Shown here in pieces: positions 39,195-49,356 of a stretch of DNA of 64,000 bases. The DNA is from Bacteroidota bacterium (GTDB lineage: Bacteria; Bacteroidota; Bacteroidia; AKYH767-A; OLB10). The DNA lies in assembly GCA_016722525.1 (NCBI GenBank), contig JADKJB010000008.1, forward strand, positions 62,001-126,000, given 5' to 3'. The first letter of the stretch is position 1, and each line of letters begins with the position of its first letter. Below the pieces are notes generated by a model, which had not been told where the DNA came from, did not search any database, and saw only the letters and a program-made list of their open reading frames with translations. Made by a program: the position numbers and the translations under genes.

Positions 39195-40247
39195 TCAATC
39201 AGCTTTTTTCATCATCACTAAATACACAGGAAAGTGATCGCTGTAACCTCTCATATAAATATCAAAATCATAAGTTCTCAGTGGATATCCTTTATACCTT
39301 CCTGATTTTTGTAGCATGAATGGCCTGTTGAAAATAACAGCTTTTTGAAAGAAAAATCCTTGCTGATTTTGTTGTAAAAAAGAGGGTGAAATAGTTACCT
39401 GATCAAAGAAATTCCAGGCATCATTGTAGGCAAGTATTCCACTACCTTTTTTGTAATAATTTGTCCAAAGGTTAAACATGTCACCCGGTTAAACTTTAGA
39501 GGAATCACCTTTTGCTTTAATTACATCTGTAACACTTGGGCTCAAAGGGTCATCATTTAAATCACCCATTAAAATAACTTTGGCATCGGGATTTTTAGCT
39601 CTGATACTATCCATTTTTGCTTTTGCAACTCCTGCTGCCAGTGCCCTTCCCGGTGCAGAAGCTTCTTCTCCTCCACGACGTGAAGGCCAGTGGTTTACAA
39701 ATACATGCAACGGTTCTCCATTAAACAAGCCATATACCCATAGTACATCCCTGGTTGCATAGGGTGTGCCATCAGCATTCTTCAACGGAACATTCAAAGG
39801 GGCACTCTCCAGTACTTTAAAATAAGTTGGATTGTAAATTAATCCAACATCAATTCCTCTAGCATCGGGTGAGTCAAAATGAACAATTTTGTAATTTCGA
39901 TTTTTGATTTTTGGCTGCACTACCAAATCCTCTAAAACAGATCTGTTTTCAACTTCAGCAACACCAAGTAAAGAAACCCCATCAGGCGTTTCTTCTATCG
40001 CCAATTGAGAAATGACTTCAGCAAGATTTTTAAGTTTATCCACATACACTTTACCAGTATAAAGTTTTGTACCGGAAGGTAAAAACTCTTCATCATTTAT
40101 CAATGGATCATTAATGGTATCAAATAGATTTTCAAGATTGTAAAAACCTAAGCAGGCAACTTTGTATTTGTGCTTAGCTTTACTTTGCGAAAAAGCAATG
40201 TTCAAACTGCATAACAGGCAAATAAGAGTTGTCAGAAAATTTTTCAT
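39195..40247 (-). CDS. Secreted endonuclease/exonuclease/phosphatase family protein, interrupted by an in-frame TAA
   Basis: Metal-dependent phosphoesterase of the EEP (DNase I-like) fold with a signal peptide (FLTTLICLLCSLNIAFSQ). Fold motifs are all present: FYNLENLFDT, GVAEVENRSVL, VNHWPSRRGG, LMGDLNDDP, and YSDHFPVYL in the last part. A TAA at 39491-39489 interrupts the frame between KGDSSKV and PGDMFNLWTNYYK, with no frame change. Length 351 residues if read through. It may cleave extracellular nucleic acids or phosphate esters. It is divergent from the TonB receptor, DUF5689 and PLD-fold genes, and I treat all four as one locus. Confidence 0.87.
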
Positions 40248-40487
40248 TTATTAGAAGTTGTTTATAAAGCTATTTTGTGAGTTTTGAGAGACCCTGTTTT
40301 ATTGAATCGGTCTTGTACTATTTTGGAGCCTAGATCCAACGAGTTTCCTTGAAACCACAGTTAATAGCTAATCTGGTTGTTCAGCAAAAGTACTAATACC
40401 AATCCAGCCACTACGTTTTTAACTTAAAATTAACCTATATTTTATAATTTAATGATAATCAAATGCCTACGGAATCAACAAAATAAT
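40248..40487. other. Divergent intergenic region
   Basis: About 240 bp between the EEP gene and the TonB receptor gene. No ORF; it must hold the EEP promoter, which is not obvious. Confidence 0.45.
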
Positions 40488-40495
40488 TATCTTTG
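40488..40495 (+). promoter_or_regulatory. -7 promoter box of the TonB receptor gene
   Basis: TATCTTTG, 38 bp before the ATG at 40533. This excludes the longer reading that starts at 40452. Confidence 0.6.
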
Positions 40496-40532
40496 CGCTT
40501 CCTTAAAGCCCCGCCCGGGGAAATCCTATCCT

Positions 40533-43310
40533 ATGAAGATTCTTCGTTTATTGCTTATTGCTATGTTTAGCATTGTGTCCGGTGTTGTGATGGCACAAAA
40601 TGCAACTGTAAAAGGAACTGTTACCGATGACTTAAATAACTTTGTTGAAGGCGCTAAAATTGTGCTGAAAGGAACAAGTATGTCAGCAGTATCTGATGCT
40701 AATGGTGTTTTTGAATTAAAAGAAGTACCCTTTGGTGATTATTCAATTGAAATTGCAGCCGATAACCACCTTCCCTATTCAAAGTCCATTAAGGTAAACA
40801 GTGTAACAACAGATCTCGGTTTTTTTGGAACAACAGTTACCGGAAGTCTTGCGGAAAATTCACAGGATGATATTCCTGAAGTCTCCTTGTCGGATAGTGA
40901 AATTAAAGAATCGTCTTCTCAAACCGTTTCCGGAGTATTGAATGCCTCTCGTGATGCCTTCAATGCTGCAGCCTCTTATACCTTCAGTGGAGCCCGTTTT
41001 AAAGTTCGAGGGTACGACAACGAAAATACCGTTACTTATATGAATGGAGTTCCGATGACTGATCTTACCACAGGCAACTCCATGTTTTTTTTATGGAGTG
41101 GACTCAATGATGTAGTTCGTAATCGTGATAATGTTACAGGGCTCGCTGCAAGTGGTTTCGCTTTTGGCGGAATCGGTGGATCTTCTTATATCGATTCCAG
41201 AGCATCTAAACAACGTAAGCAACTTTCAGTTTCTGTTGCTGCATCTAATCGTGTTTATGAAAATCGTGTGATGGCAACTTTTGGAAGCGGACTACTAAAA
41301 GGTGGATGGGCTATTAGTGGCTCTGTTACCCGTCGTTGGTCTGATGAAGGGTATGTTCCAGGTACTTATTATGATGGCTGGTCCTATTATTTGGCTGCTG
41401 AAAAAATTATTAATAGCGAACATTCTATCAGTTTAACCACTTTCGGAGCCCCAACAGAAAGAGGGAAATCTTCTCCTGCCATGCAAGAGTTATATGATAT
41501 TGCCGGTACGAATTATTATAATCCGGTTTGGGGATATCAGGATGGAAAAAAACGTAATGCAAACTTAAATATCTCTCACCAGCCGGTTGCAATTTTGTCA
41601 CACGATTGGAAAATGAACAATCAATCGCTGCTTCGTACTTCTATTGGTGCCTCAATGGGTGAAAATATCAATACCGGTCTTGACTGGTACAATGCCCCCG
41701 ATCCCCGCCCTGATTACTACCGTCGATTGCCAAGCTTCTATGATAATCCTGAAATGGCAACAATGATTGATTATTTGATGCGTACTTATGAAGATCAGCG
41801 GCAGTTGAACTGGGAAAAAATGTATGAAGCAAATGAAAATAGTTACGAAACAATAACTGATGCAAATGGCATAAAAGGTAGCTCTATTTCAGGAAAACGA
41901 TCCGCATATATTCAGGAAGAGCGAGTTGCTGATAGCAAAAAGTTTCATTTCAATTCCACCTATAGTACCAGCATTACTGATAACATTCAGTTCAATGGAG
42001 GTATTTTTTATATGAAACAAAAAACGGATAATTTTAAGCGGGTGCGCGATCTTCTCGGAGGAGAATTTTATGTGGATGTGAATCAATATGCTGAACAGGA
42101 TTTTGGAGGTAACGAGGAAGCATTGCAAAATGACCTTAACAACCCTAACAGAATTTTACATGAAGGCGATAAATTCGGTTATAACTATACTTCCGAAATT
42201 AATCGTGGTGGTGGTTGGGCTCAGGCGCAATATAAACTCGATAACTTTGATTTCTTTGGAGCAGTTGAATTATCTCAAACCTCTTTCAAACGTATAGGAA
42301 ATGTACGAAATGGGTTATTCAAATTTAATTCTTTTGGCGAATCTGAAACACAATCATTTTTTAATTACGCTTTAAAAGGAGGTGCCACTTATAAAATAAA
42401 TGGAAGAAATTATGTTTTCGCTAACATATCCTCATCAACCCGTGCTCCGTTTTTTGAAAATGCTTATGTTTCTGTAAGAACTCGTGATCAATTGGCTCCT
42501 AATCTGCAAAATGAAAAGATTTTCTCTGCTGAAGGTGGTTACCTTTTAAGAGCTCCTAAAATGAAAGCGCGTGCCGTCTTCTACTTTACTCAATTCAAGG
42601 ATCAGGTGAATACAGTTAGTTTCTATCATGCAGATTACCGGGATTTCGTGAATTACACAATTAGCAATATAGACAAGCGCCATGTTGGTGCCGAATTAGC
42701 TTTTGATTACAATATTGGCAAAGGATTTTCTGCCAATATTGTTGCAGCTATTGGTGAGTATTTTTATACCGATCGGCCTAATGCAACAATTACTGTTGAT
42801 AATACCTCTGAAATTCTCGCTGAAAGTGAAACTGTTTATGCAAAAAACTTTTTCGTAAGTGGAACACCTCAAAATGCCTATACTCTTGGTTTAAGTTATC
42901 GTGCTAAGAAATTCTGGTTTGTGAATTTAAATTTCAACTATTACGATAAAACTTATATTGATTTCAACCCGGCACGTCGTACCACCGCCGCTGTAGATCT
43001 CGTTCCTGAAAACTCTGCCGAATACAATGCAATTGTAGATCAGGAAAAAGCAGATAGCCAATTTACAATGGATCTGTTCGGAGGTAAATCATGGAAATTA
43101 AATAACTTCTTTCCTAGTATTAAAAGAAATACTTTCCTGGTATTCAATGTGGGTGTATCTAATTTATTGGATAATAAAGATCAAGTAACCGGTGGTTATG
43201 AGCAATTACGTTATGATTTTGAAGATAAAGATCCTAATGCATTTGCACCAAAGTATTTCTACTCTTTTGGCAGAACCTACTTTGTGAATTTAATTTTGAG
43301 AATGAACTAA
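40533..43310 (+). CDS. TonB-dependent receptor with N-terminal carboxypeptidase-like domain
   Basis: Outer-membrane transporter of 925 residues. The signal peptide is MKILRLLLIAMFSIVSGVVM. A carboxypeptidase-regulatory-like domain follows at about 25-100 (VKGTVTDDLNNFVEGAKIVLKG divided by SDANGVFELKEVPFGDYSI), then the plug (SRDAFNAAASYTFSGARFKV, with GGIGGSSYIDSRAS) and a beta-barrel ending in FGRTYFVNLILRMN, a C-terminal aromatic signature. It lacks the SusC name motif, and no SusD follows. It is followed after 19 bp by the DUF5689 lipoprotein gene. The ligand is unknown; context suggests nucleic acid or phosphate-containing molecules. Confidence 0.9.
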   Translation: MKILRLLLIAMFSIVSGVVMAQNATVKGTVTDDLNNFVEGAKIVLKGTSMSAVSDANGVFELKEVPFGDYSIEIAADNHLPYSKSIKVNSVTTDLGFFGTTVTGSLAENSQDDIPEVSLSDSEIKESSSQTVSGVLNASRDAFNAAASYTFSGARFKVRGYDNENTVTYMNGVPMTDLTTGNSMFFLWSGLNDVVRNRDNVTGLAASGFAFGGIGGSSYIDSRASKQRKQLSVSVAASNRVYENRVMATFGSGLLKGGWAISGSVTRRWSDEGYVPGTYYDGWSYYLAAEKIINSEHSISLTTFGAPTERGKSSPAMQELYDIAGTNYYNPVWGYQDGKKRNANLNISHQPVAILSHDWKMNNQSLLRTSIGASMGENINTGLDWYNAPDPRPDYYRRLPSFYDNPEMATMIDYLMRTYEDQRQLNWEKMYEANENSYETITDANGIKGSSISGKRSAYIQEERVADSKKFHFNSTYSTSITDNIQFNGGIFYMKQKTDNFKRVRDLLGGEFYVDVNQYAEQDFGGNEEALQNDLNNPNRILHEGDKFGYNYTSEINRGGGWAQAQYKLDNFDFFGAVELSQTSFKRIGNVRNGLFKFNSFGESETQSFFNYALKGGATYKINGRNYVFANISSSTRAPFFENAYVSVRTRDQLAPNLQNEKIFSAEGGYLLRAPKMKARAVFYFTQFKDQVNTVSFYHADYRDFVNYTISNIDKRHVGAELAFDYNIGKGFSANIVAAIGEYFYTDRPNATITVDNTSEILAESETVYAKNFFVSGTPQNAYTLGLSYRAKKFWFVNLNFNYYDKTYIDFNPARRTTAAVDLVPENSAEYNAIVDQEKADSQFTMDLFGGKSWKLNNFFPSIKRNTFLVFNVGVSNLLDNKDQVTGGYEQLRYDFEDKDPNAFAPKYFYSFGRTYFVNLILRMN

Positions 43311-43329
43311 AAATACTAATTGTAATAAT

Positions 43330-44682
43330 ATGAAAATTTCATTGAAGAGTTTGTTTGCTGTCATCGTACTTGGTGCTATGGTAGTTGTTTCTTCCTGTAG
43401 GAAAGATGAGTTTGATAGCCCTCCTTCAGGCGGACAGGATCCTAATATTGTGGTGAATATGACCATCAAGCAATTGAAGGATTTGTATCGTGATACTATT
43501 ATCAATAACGATGCAATTGTGAAAATCACCAAAGATTGGAATATTTCAGGAACCGTTGTTGCTGATGACAAATCTGGTAATTTTTATAAAACAATTGTTA
43601 TCGACGATGGTACCGCTGGTATTTCAATTCGAATTGATCGCTCTGAATTCTGGAGAGAATTCCCAATCGGACGAAGAATATTTGTAAGGTTGCAAAATTT
43701 GGTAATTGGTGATTATGCAGATCTTATTCAATTAGGCGGCTATATTGATCTCACAGACCCTACACAGCCCGAAGTTGCACCAATTCCTTTTACACTCATC
43801 GATTCTTACGTTGTTCCGGGCGTTAGTAGTTTGCCGGTTATCCCAATTGAAGTAACAATTGATGATTTGCTTTCTGATTTTGATGGTTTTCAAAATCGGT
43901 TGGTAAAACTGAGCGATGTTGAATTTAAAGACAATGACACTTCAAAAACATATGCAGATGCTGTATCGCAGTTGTCCGGTGAAGTGTTTTTGCAGGATTG
44001 TAATACCAGTGATGAAATCATGGTTCGTTCCAGCGGATATGCAACTTTTGCCAGCAAGCCCATACCTAACAATAATGGTAGTTTAGTGGCAGTACTTACT
44101 GTATTTACAACTACAGCCCAACTGGTTATTCGCGATACTTATGATGTGGTTATGAATCAGGTTCGTTGTGATGGTGGTCCGCCTCCTCCGGGAAATGGTA
44201 TTAATGAAACTTTCAGTAGTCAAACTACTAATACCGATATTAATCTAGCCGGTTGGTATAACATCTCTGCTCAGGGAAATCGGTTTTGGAGAGCTGGTGT
44301 TTTTAGTGGTGATACCTATGCACAAGCTACTGCTTTCGGTAGCGGTTTACCTGCGATGGAATCATGGTTGATTACACCTGCTTTCGATTTAGCAACGGTA
44401 GATACCTTATCATTCCGTTCTTCCTGGGGTTTCTTTGTTCATAATGGTCTTACAGTTTGGATTGCAACCAATTTTACAGGTGCTAACGTTGCTACTGCCA
44501 ACTGGACTCAACTTACCTGCACATTGGCGGTTCAGGCTGATGGACAATATACATGGGTTACCAGTGGTAATGTTCCATTGACTTCGTTTACCGGTACCGC
44601 AGCTCACGTTGGGTTTAAATATTTAGGTGATGGTACAACGAATACTACCAGCTGGCGGATTGATGATGTTGTGATTCATTAA
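43330..44682 (+). CDS. DUF5689 lipoprotein with C-terminal choice-of-anchor J-like domain
   Basis: 450 residues. A lipoprotein signal ends in VVSSC, then RKDEFDSPPSGG. The DUF5689 domain spans about residues 40-280: NISGTVVADDKSGNFYKTIV and IDDGTAGISIRIDR are typical of its OB-like first part. The C-terminal part, with LAGWYNISAQGNRFWR, ESWLITPAFDLA and WRIDDVVIH, matches the choice-of-anchor J fold. It lies directly after the receptor gene and may act as its surface partner, in place of SusD. The DGTAGI module recurs in the next protein. Ends before a terminator. Confidence 0.85.
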   Translation: MKISLKSLFAVIVLGAMVVVSSCRKDEFDSPPSGGQDPNIVVNMTIKQLKDLYRDTIINNDAIVKITKDWNISGTVVADDKSGNFYKTIVIDDGTAGISIRIDRSEFWREFPIGRRIFVRLQNLVIGDYADLIQLGGYIDLTDPTQPEVAPIPFTLIDSYVVPGVSSLPVIPIEVTIDDLLSDFDGFQNRLVKLSDVEFKDNDTSKTYADAVSQLSGEVFLQDCNTSDEIMVRSSGYATFASKPIPNNNGSLVAVLTVFTTTAQLVIRDTYDVVMNQVRCDGGPPPPGNGINETFSSQTTNTDINLAGWYNISAQGNRFWRAGVFSGDTYAQATAFGSGLPAMESWLITPAFDLATVDTLSFRSSWGFFVHNGLTVWIATNFTGANVATANWTQLTCTLAVQADGQYTWVTSGNVPLTSFTGTAAHVGFKYLGDGTTNTTSWRIDDVVIH

Positions 44683-44720
44683 CCATTTTCGGGATTATGC
44701 CTCTTAAATAAAATTTATAG

Positions 44721-44752
44721 AAGGGCTTTGAACCATTTCAAAGCCCTTTTGT
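44721..44752 (+). terminator. Terminator between DUF5689 and PLD-fold genes
   Basis: A perfect 12-bp inverted repeat, 44721-44732 with 44737-44748, then T-rich sequence. It lies inside the longest reading of the next ORF and so supports that gene's start at 44782. Confidence 0.85.
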
Positions 44753-44781
44753 TATTACTAGTAGTTTCAAATATTGCTGCA

Positions 44782-47016
44782 ATGAAATATTCTTTATCAA
44801 TAGTAGTATCAATTTTAATGTTACCCTTTACCTCTTTTGGGCAACTAATTTCTATCTACGATGCCAGAAGTTTGCCTCTTGGAAGTACCGTAACAATTAA
44901 TGGCATTGTAACATCAGGTGCAGAGTTTGGTACTATTCGTTATTTACAGGATGGCACTGCAGGCATAGCTGTTTTTAGCTCAGCGCTGGCAACAACCGTT
45001 CGAGGCGATAATGTTACTGTTACAGGTGTTACTGTTGATTATCAGAATTTATTAGAAATAACTCCGGTTAATTCTTGGAATTTAAATTCATCCGGAAATC
45101 CAATGCCTGCACCAGTATTAGCTACTCCTTCTCAATTGAACGAAAATTATGAATCTATTTTTATTCAAATTAACAATGTGACATTTACTAATCCGGGATC
45201 AACTTTTGCAGGAAATGTAAATTATAATTTCACAGCAAACGGACAAAATGGTGTGGTTTATATTCGTTCCACCAATCCTTTGGTAGGTCAAACGATCCCA
45301 TCTTCTAATATTACTCTTTATGGCTTATGTTCTCAATTTGGTAATCAATATCAGGTTTTGCCACGCGATTTAAATGACCTGGTAAGCTCTTCTTCCATAC
45401 TGATAACTGTTCCTCCGTATCCTCAAAATATCACTACTTCAGGTTTAGATATAGCATGGAATACCAATATTAATGGTAACACCTTTATACGTTATGGAAA
45501 CACTCCCAATTTGGAATTGGGTGTTATAAATGGGCCAGCAAATTCAAGTGCGCCCGTGATAAATATCTCCGGTGCCTCGGCTTCTGAGTTATTTTATGTG
45601 CAATCGTTTTCCGTTTCCGGAAATGATACTGCCTACTCAAATATTCGTTCCTATATCACCGCATCCAATTCAAGTGGTGACATTAAAGTATACTTCAATC
45701 GCCCTGTTGACACTTATGTGGCAACTCCCTCAGGGAACAATGCAATTTTATTAAACAATACTTTTGATGATACATTGAAAGCATATATCGATCGTTCCAT
45801 TGCTACTCTTGATATTGCTATTTACAGTTTTGATGATACGGGAACCGGTTTGATTGTTCAGGCTGTGAACGATGCTTATAACAGGGGTGTTCAGGTTAGA
45901 GTTATTGCTGATGGTAGTAATACAAATGCAGGCTTGCAGTTACTTAATTCTGCCATCCCGGTGTTATTGTCCCCTACCGTGCCTTTTAGTTATTATGGAA
46001 TTATGCATAATAAATTTTTTATTTTAGATGCTGAACACACGAATGCAAACAAACCTGTTGTGATGGGTGGTTCAACCAATTGGAGTAACGGGCAATTGTA
46101 CGATGACCGGAATAATCTTGTTTTTATACAAGATAAATCGTTAGCGTTGGTTTATCAAATGGAGTTTGAAGAAATGTGGGGAGGAATCGGTGCCCAGCCA
46201 AATTTGGCTAACTCAAAATTTGGTCCCGATAAAACCGACAACACTCCTCATGAATTAAATATCGGAGGCAAACGAATAGAATGTTTTTTCAGTCCTTCCG
46301 ATAACGCAAATAGCCAGATTATAAAAACTATGCAGTCTGCCGATCAGGAATTGTATTTTGCAACATTGGTTTTCACTCGATTTGATCTTGCCTATGCGGT
46401 TGAAGAAAGAGTAGATCTTTTCGGAGTGAGTGCTGCAGGCATCATGGATGATTCTTCTGGAGGTAGTGGCACTTCATTTTTGATCATGCAAGGTGTAATG
46501 GGTAACAATATTATTTTATTCGATCATGGATCAAATCCGGGAATTCTGCATCACAAGTATCTGATAGTTGATCCTTCAAATTCAAGCTCCGACCCTACAG
46601 TTCTCACCGGCTCACATAACTGGAGTAATTCAGCGAATCTTAAAAATGATGAAAATATACTTGTGATCCACGATCCGGCAATAGCCAACCAGTTTTATCA
46701 GGAATTTCACAATTTGTTTAATGGAAATGGTGGTGCAGTTGGTAGTGGTGAAACTTTACTAACCGGGAATGATTTAACCATTTATCCAAACCCATCAAAT
46801 GGAAATTTTAAAGTAGTATTTAATAGTACTAAGAATGTTGCCGGAACAATTCTAATTACTGAGATAAGCGGACGGGTAGTGTACAGCACTGAAATGAATA
46901 ATCAAATTGGCGTGAACGAAATTCAATTGAATAAAACACTATTATCAAAAGGGGTCTATTTTTTAACCTTACAAAGCCCTGAAATTCGTAAAACCACCAA
47001 ACTAATTATTAACTAA
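44782..47016 (+). CDS. Secreted phospholipase D-fold protein with OB-like and type IX sorting domains
   Basis: About 744 residues from the ATG at 44782. Signal peptide (MKYSLSIVVSILMLPFTSFG). An OB-like domain at about 25-180 contains VTINGIVTSGAEFG and LQDGTAGIAVFSS. Two PLD active sites follow, MHNKFFILD with GGSTNWSNG and LHHKYLIVD with TGSHNWSN, each an HxKx4D motif as in Nuc-type nucleases. The end is a type IX sorting domain (IYPNPSNGNFKV to GVYFLTL). It is probably an exported nuclease or phosphodiesterase, inferred from the fold and context. No break is seen. Confidence 0.87.
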   Translation: MKYSLSIVVSILMLPFTSFGQLISIYDARSLPLGSTVTINGIVTSGAEFGTIRYLQDGTAGIAVFSSALATTVRGDNVTVTGVTVDYQNLLEITPVNSWNLNSSGNPMPAPVLATPSQLNENYESIFIQINNVTFTNPGSTFAGNVNYNFTANGQNGVVYIRSTNPLVGQTIPSSNITLYGLCSQFGNQYQVLPRDLNDLVSSSSILITVPPYPQNITTSGLDIAWNTNINGNTFIRYGNTPNLELGVINGPANSSAPVINISGASASELFYVQSFSVSGNDTAYSNIRSYITASNSSGDIKVYFNRPVDTYVATPSGNNAILLNNTFDDTLKAYIDRSIATLDIAIYSFDDTGTGLIVQAVNDAYNRGVQVRVIADGSNTNAGLQLLNSAIPVLLSPTVPFSYYGIMHNKFFILDAEHTNANKPVVMGGSTNWSNGQLYDDRNNLVFIQDKSLALVYQMEFEEMWGGIGAQPNLANSKFGPDKTDNTPHELNIGGKRIECFFSPSDNANSQIIKTMQSADQELYFATLVFTRFDLAYAVEERVDLFGVSAAGIMDDSSGGSGTSFLIMQGVMGNNIILFDHGSNPGILHHKYLIVDPSNSSSDPTVLTGSHNWSNSANLKNDENILVIHDPAIANQFYQEFHNLFNGNGGAVGSGETLLTGNDLTIYPNPSNGNFKVVFNSTKNVAGTILITEISGRVVYSTEMNNQIGVNEIQLNKTLLSKGVYFLTLQSPEIRKTTKLIIN

Positions 47017-47043
47017 CCTCCGCCTCACCACCTCCGTGATCAA

Positions 47044-49356
47044 TTAAAACGGATACCCAATCGCCAAATTAAATCTATACCCTGAAACTACGTCTGAAAA
47101 ACTATTCAGCCAGTAACTGCCATCTTTTTCATAATTATTTCTAAGCGGAAAACCAACATCAGTACGAAGCACAAAAAAGTCAAAATCAAACCGCAATCCC
47201 AGGCCTGATCCGAAAGCAAGCTGATTGCCAAATTTACTGAATTCAAATTCAGCACCAGGTCTGTTCTCATCTGTGTTTAAGAGCCAAACATTACCCACAT
47301 CAGCAAACAGTGCACCATGAACCATATCAGAAAATGGAACACGATATTCAGCATTAAATTCTAATTTAATATCTCCTGTCTGGTCAACAATTCCGTTTTG
47401 TTCTACGGGTTGGTAACTTCCGGGTCCGATTGAACGTGCGGCAAATGCTCTTAGACTTGTTGATCCTCCACTGTAAAATTGTTCGATATAGGGCATTACA
47501 GTAGAATTTCCATAGGAATACCCGACTCCGCTATAAATTCTGAATACCAAACCTTTCTTTGTTGTTCGGGTAAAGTATCGGAAATCAAGAGATGTTTTTA
47601 TGAACTGTGAGAAAACATTACTCAGAATTGTATAAGGTTTTTCAGAGTTATTTGCTTTGCTGATAGTACTGGCTAAATTTCCGGAGGTGCTCACGATTGC
47701 CTGAAAATAGGTTCCATTCGATTTTCTGGATGTGTTGTCATAGATGAAATTATACTCCATTCCAATAATTGTCTGCTCTTCAAAACTCTTTTTCACATAG
47801 ATATTACTTTCCACAATATTGTCAAATTCGTTGGTTGTTTCAAGCAGATTCACCATGTTGATTTTTGCAGGCGAAAATGTATTGGTAATCTTCTGCTTTT
47901 TCTTCCATTGATAGCTGTAGGCGGCAGTTAAAGAGGTCATCCTGTAATACCTCACGTTATTCAAAAATTCAAAACCCAGGTCGACAATTGTTTCTGATGA
48001 AAGCAGATTGTGCACTCCTTTTATTTTAAATGGAAGCACCAATCTTGGAAAAATAAATGAAGTATTAATCCCTGCATTGTAGGAATTTGAACCGAGATTT
48101 TCACCGGATTGATTCGCTATCTGCCATTCAAATCCCCCGTTGACTTTTAGTTGAAGCCTGTTTGCGGCTCTTCCAATATTTCCATTCGAAATGGATGCTT
48201 CCAGACCCGGACCTGTAAAACCCGTTGATTTGGTTTGCACATATCCCTCAAGGTTTATACTGACATTTTCTTTGGGTGAAAGGTCTATAAACATATCAAG
48301 CTTGTGTCGAATAGTATCGCTTAACAAAAACTGAACTTTAACATTGCGAAATACACTGTAATTATTCAATTGTTTGATGGTACTCTGATGTTGTTTTGTT
48401 GAATAGAGATCCCCAGATTCAAACTGGATACAACTTCGGATTGTTTCAGGTTTTAAATAATTGTTGCATCCTATTATATAAACATCATCATAATAAAGCG
48501 AATCATTCGGCTCATATTGTTGTAGCGTGTCAAATTGATTATCACTGAAATTTACTTTTATTTTATCGATGGTGTATTTTTGCAGAATAAATTCAGGTAT
48601 TTGACTTTCCTTCCGTATCATCAAATCAATTTTGTAGGGAGTAATTGATGTATCAGCAATAAATTCAATATTGTCAGGACTAAAAAAATAGTATCCTTGT
48701 TCAACAAGCTCAGATGCAATGTTTCGTTTCTCGGATTTGATTAATTCCAGATTAAAAATAGCACCCGGCTTTAGATTAAAATCCTCCAGGTGCTTATTTA
48801 TAAATGTATCTATTGCATCTGCCGGTGGAGGAGTTATAATTTTATTTATTCTGTAAATGCTGTCGGCTATAACGGTGTAAGTAATTTTTGCCTTGCGGGG
48901 ATTGCTCTTTTTTTTAATAATTTCATAGGTAGCCTTTGCATTGAAAAATCCCAGATCAAATAATTCAATTTCAATTTGATCGGCACGCAACGCAGGATTC
49001 ACTGTAGAAATAAGGACTGGAGGTTCATTGAAATTTCGATAGATCCATCCACCTTCTTTTCCTTTTTTGTTTCCATTTTTATACTTCAGATAATTATAGG
49101 TCCATAATCCAATTGGAGGTGTTACCCTTTTAGTTCCCAGAAGTGAATTATTGGGTTTAACAGAAACAATCCCGTCAAGTATTTCTGAAGCTGATTTTAC
49201 TTTCTTAATTTCTTCCTTTCCAATAATTTTAATTTTGTTAATACCGACATAAAGTACCTGATCATCCTTGAGAAACCGTGTATTGGAACAGGCGCTCAGA
49301 AGCAGAACCAACAAGGCACTGACAATATAATGATATGGAGTTTTTGACTGATTCAA
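47044..49356 (-). CDS. tamL: TamL, lipoprotein-type TamA/Omp85 outer-membrane protein
   Basis: 770 residues. The N-terminus is a lipoprotein signal (IVSALLVLLLSAC), which distinguishes Bacteroidota TamL from proteobacterial TamA. POTRA-like domains cover about residues 30-380 (ILDGIVSVKPNNSLLG, FDLGFFNAKATYEI, LKPGAIFNLELI). The 16-strand barrel contains FYSGGSTSLRAFAARSIGPG, the Omp85 strand with the RG(Y/F) element, and ends GYRFNLAIGYPF. It starts with TTG immediately after the TamB stop, so the pair is translationally coupled. It assembles or moves lipids or proteins in the outer membrane together with TamB. Confidence 0.9.
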   Translation of the reverse strand: MNQSKTPYHYIVSALLVLLLSACSNTRFLKDDQVLYVGINKIKIIGKEEIKKVKSASEILDGIVSVKPNNSLLGTKRVTPPIGLWTYNYLKYKNGNKKGKEGGWIYRNFNEPPVLISTVNPALRADQIEIELFDLGFFNAKATYEIIKKKSNPRKAKITYTVIADSIYRINKIITPPPADAIDTFINKHLEDFNLKPGAIFNLELIKSEKRNIASELVEQGYYFFSPDNIEFIADTSITPYKIDLMIRKESQIPEFILQKYTIDKIKVNFSDNQFDTLQQYEPNDSLYYDDVYIIGCNNYLKPETIRSCIQFESGDLYSTKQHQSTIKQLNNYSVFRNVKVQFLLSDTIRHKLDMFIDLSPKENVSINLEGYVQTKSTGFTGPGLEASISNGNIGRAANRLQLKVNGGFEWQIANQSGENLGSNSYNAGINTSFIFPRLVLPFKIKGVHNLLSSETIVDLGFEFLNNVRYYRMTSLTAAYSYQWKKKQKITNTFSPAKINMVNLLETTNEFDNIVESNIYVKKSFEEQTIIGMEYNFIYDNTSRKSNGTYFQAIVSTSGNLASTISKANNSEKPYTILSNVFSQFIKTSLDFRYFTRTTKKGLVFRIYSGVGYSYGNSTVMPYIEQFYSGGSTSLRAFAARSIGPGSYQPVEQNGIVDQTGDIKLEFNAEYRVPFSDMVHGALFADVGNVWLLNTDENRPGAEFEFSKFGNQLAFGSGLGLRFDFDFFVLRTDVGFPLRNNYEKDGSYWLNSFSDVVSGYRFNLAIGYPF

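Noticed and set aside
40452..40532. Longer start for the TonB receptor
   Set aside because: It contains the -7 promoter box at 40488-40495; the signal peptide starts at 40533.
44728..44781. Longer start for the PLD-fold protein
   Set aside because: The extension reads through a perfect terminator hairpin (44721-44748) and lacks the signal peptide that begins at 44782.
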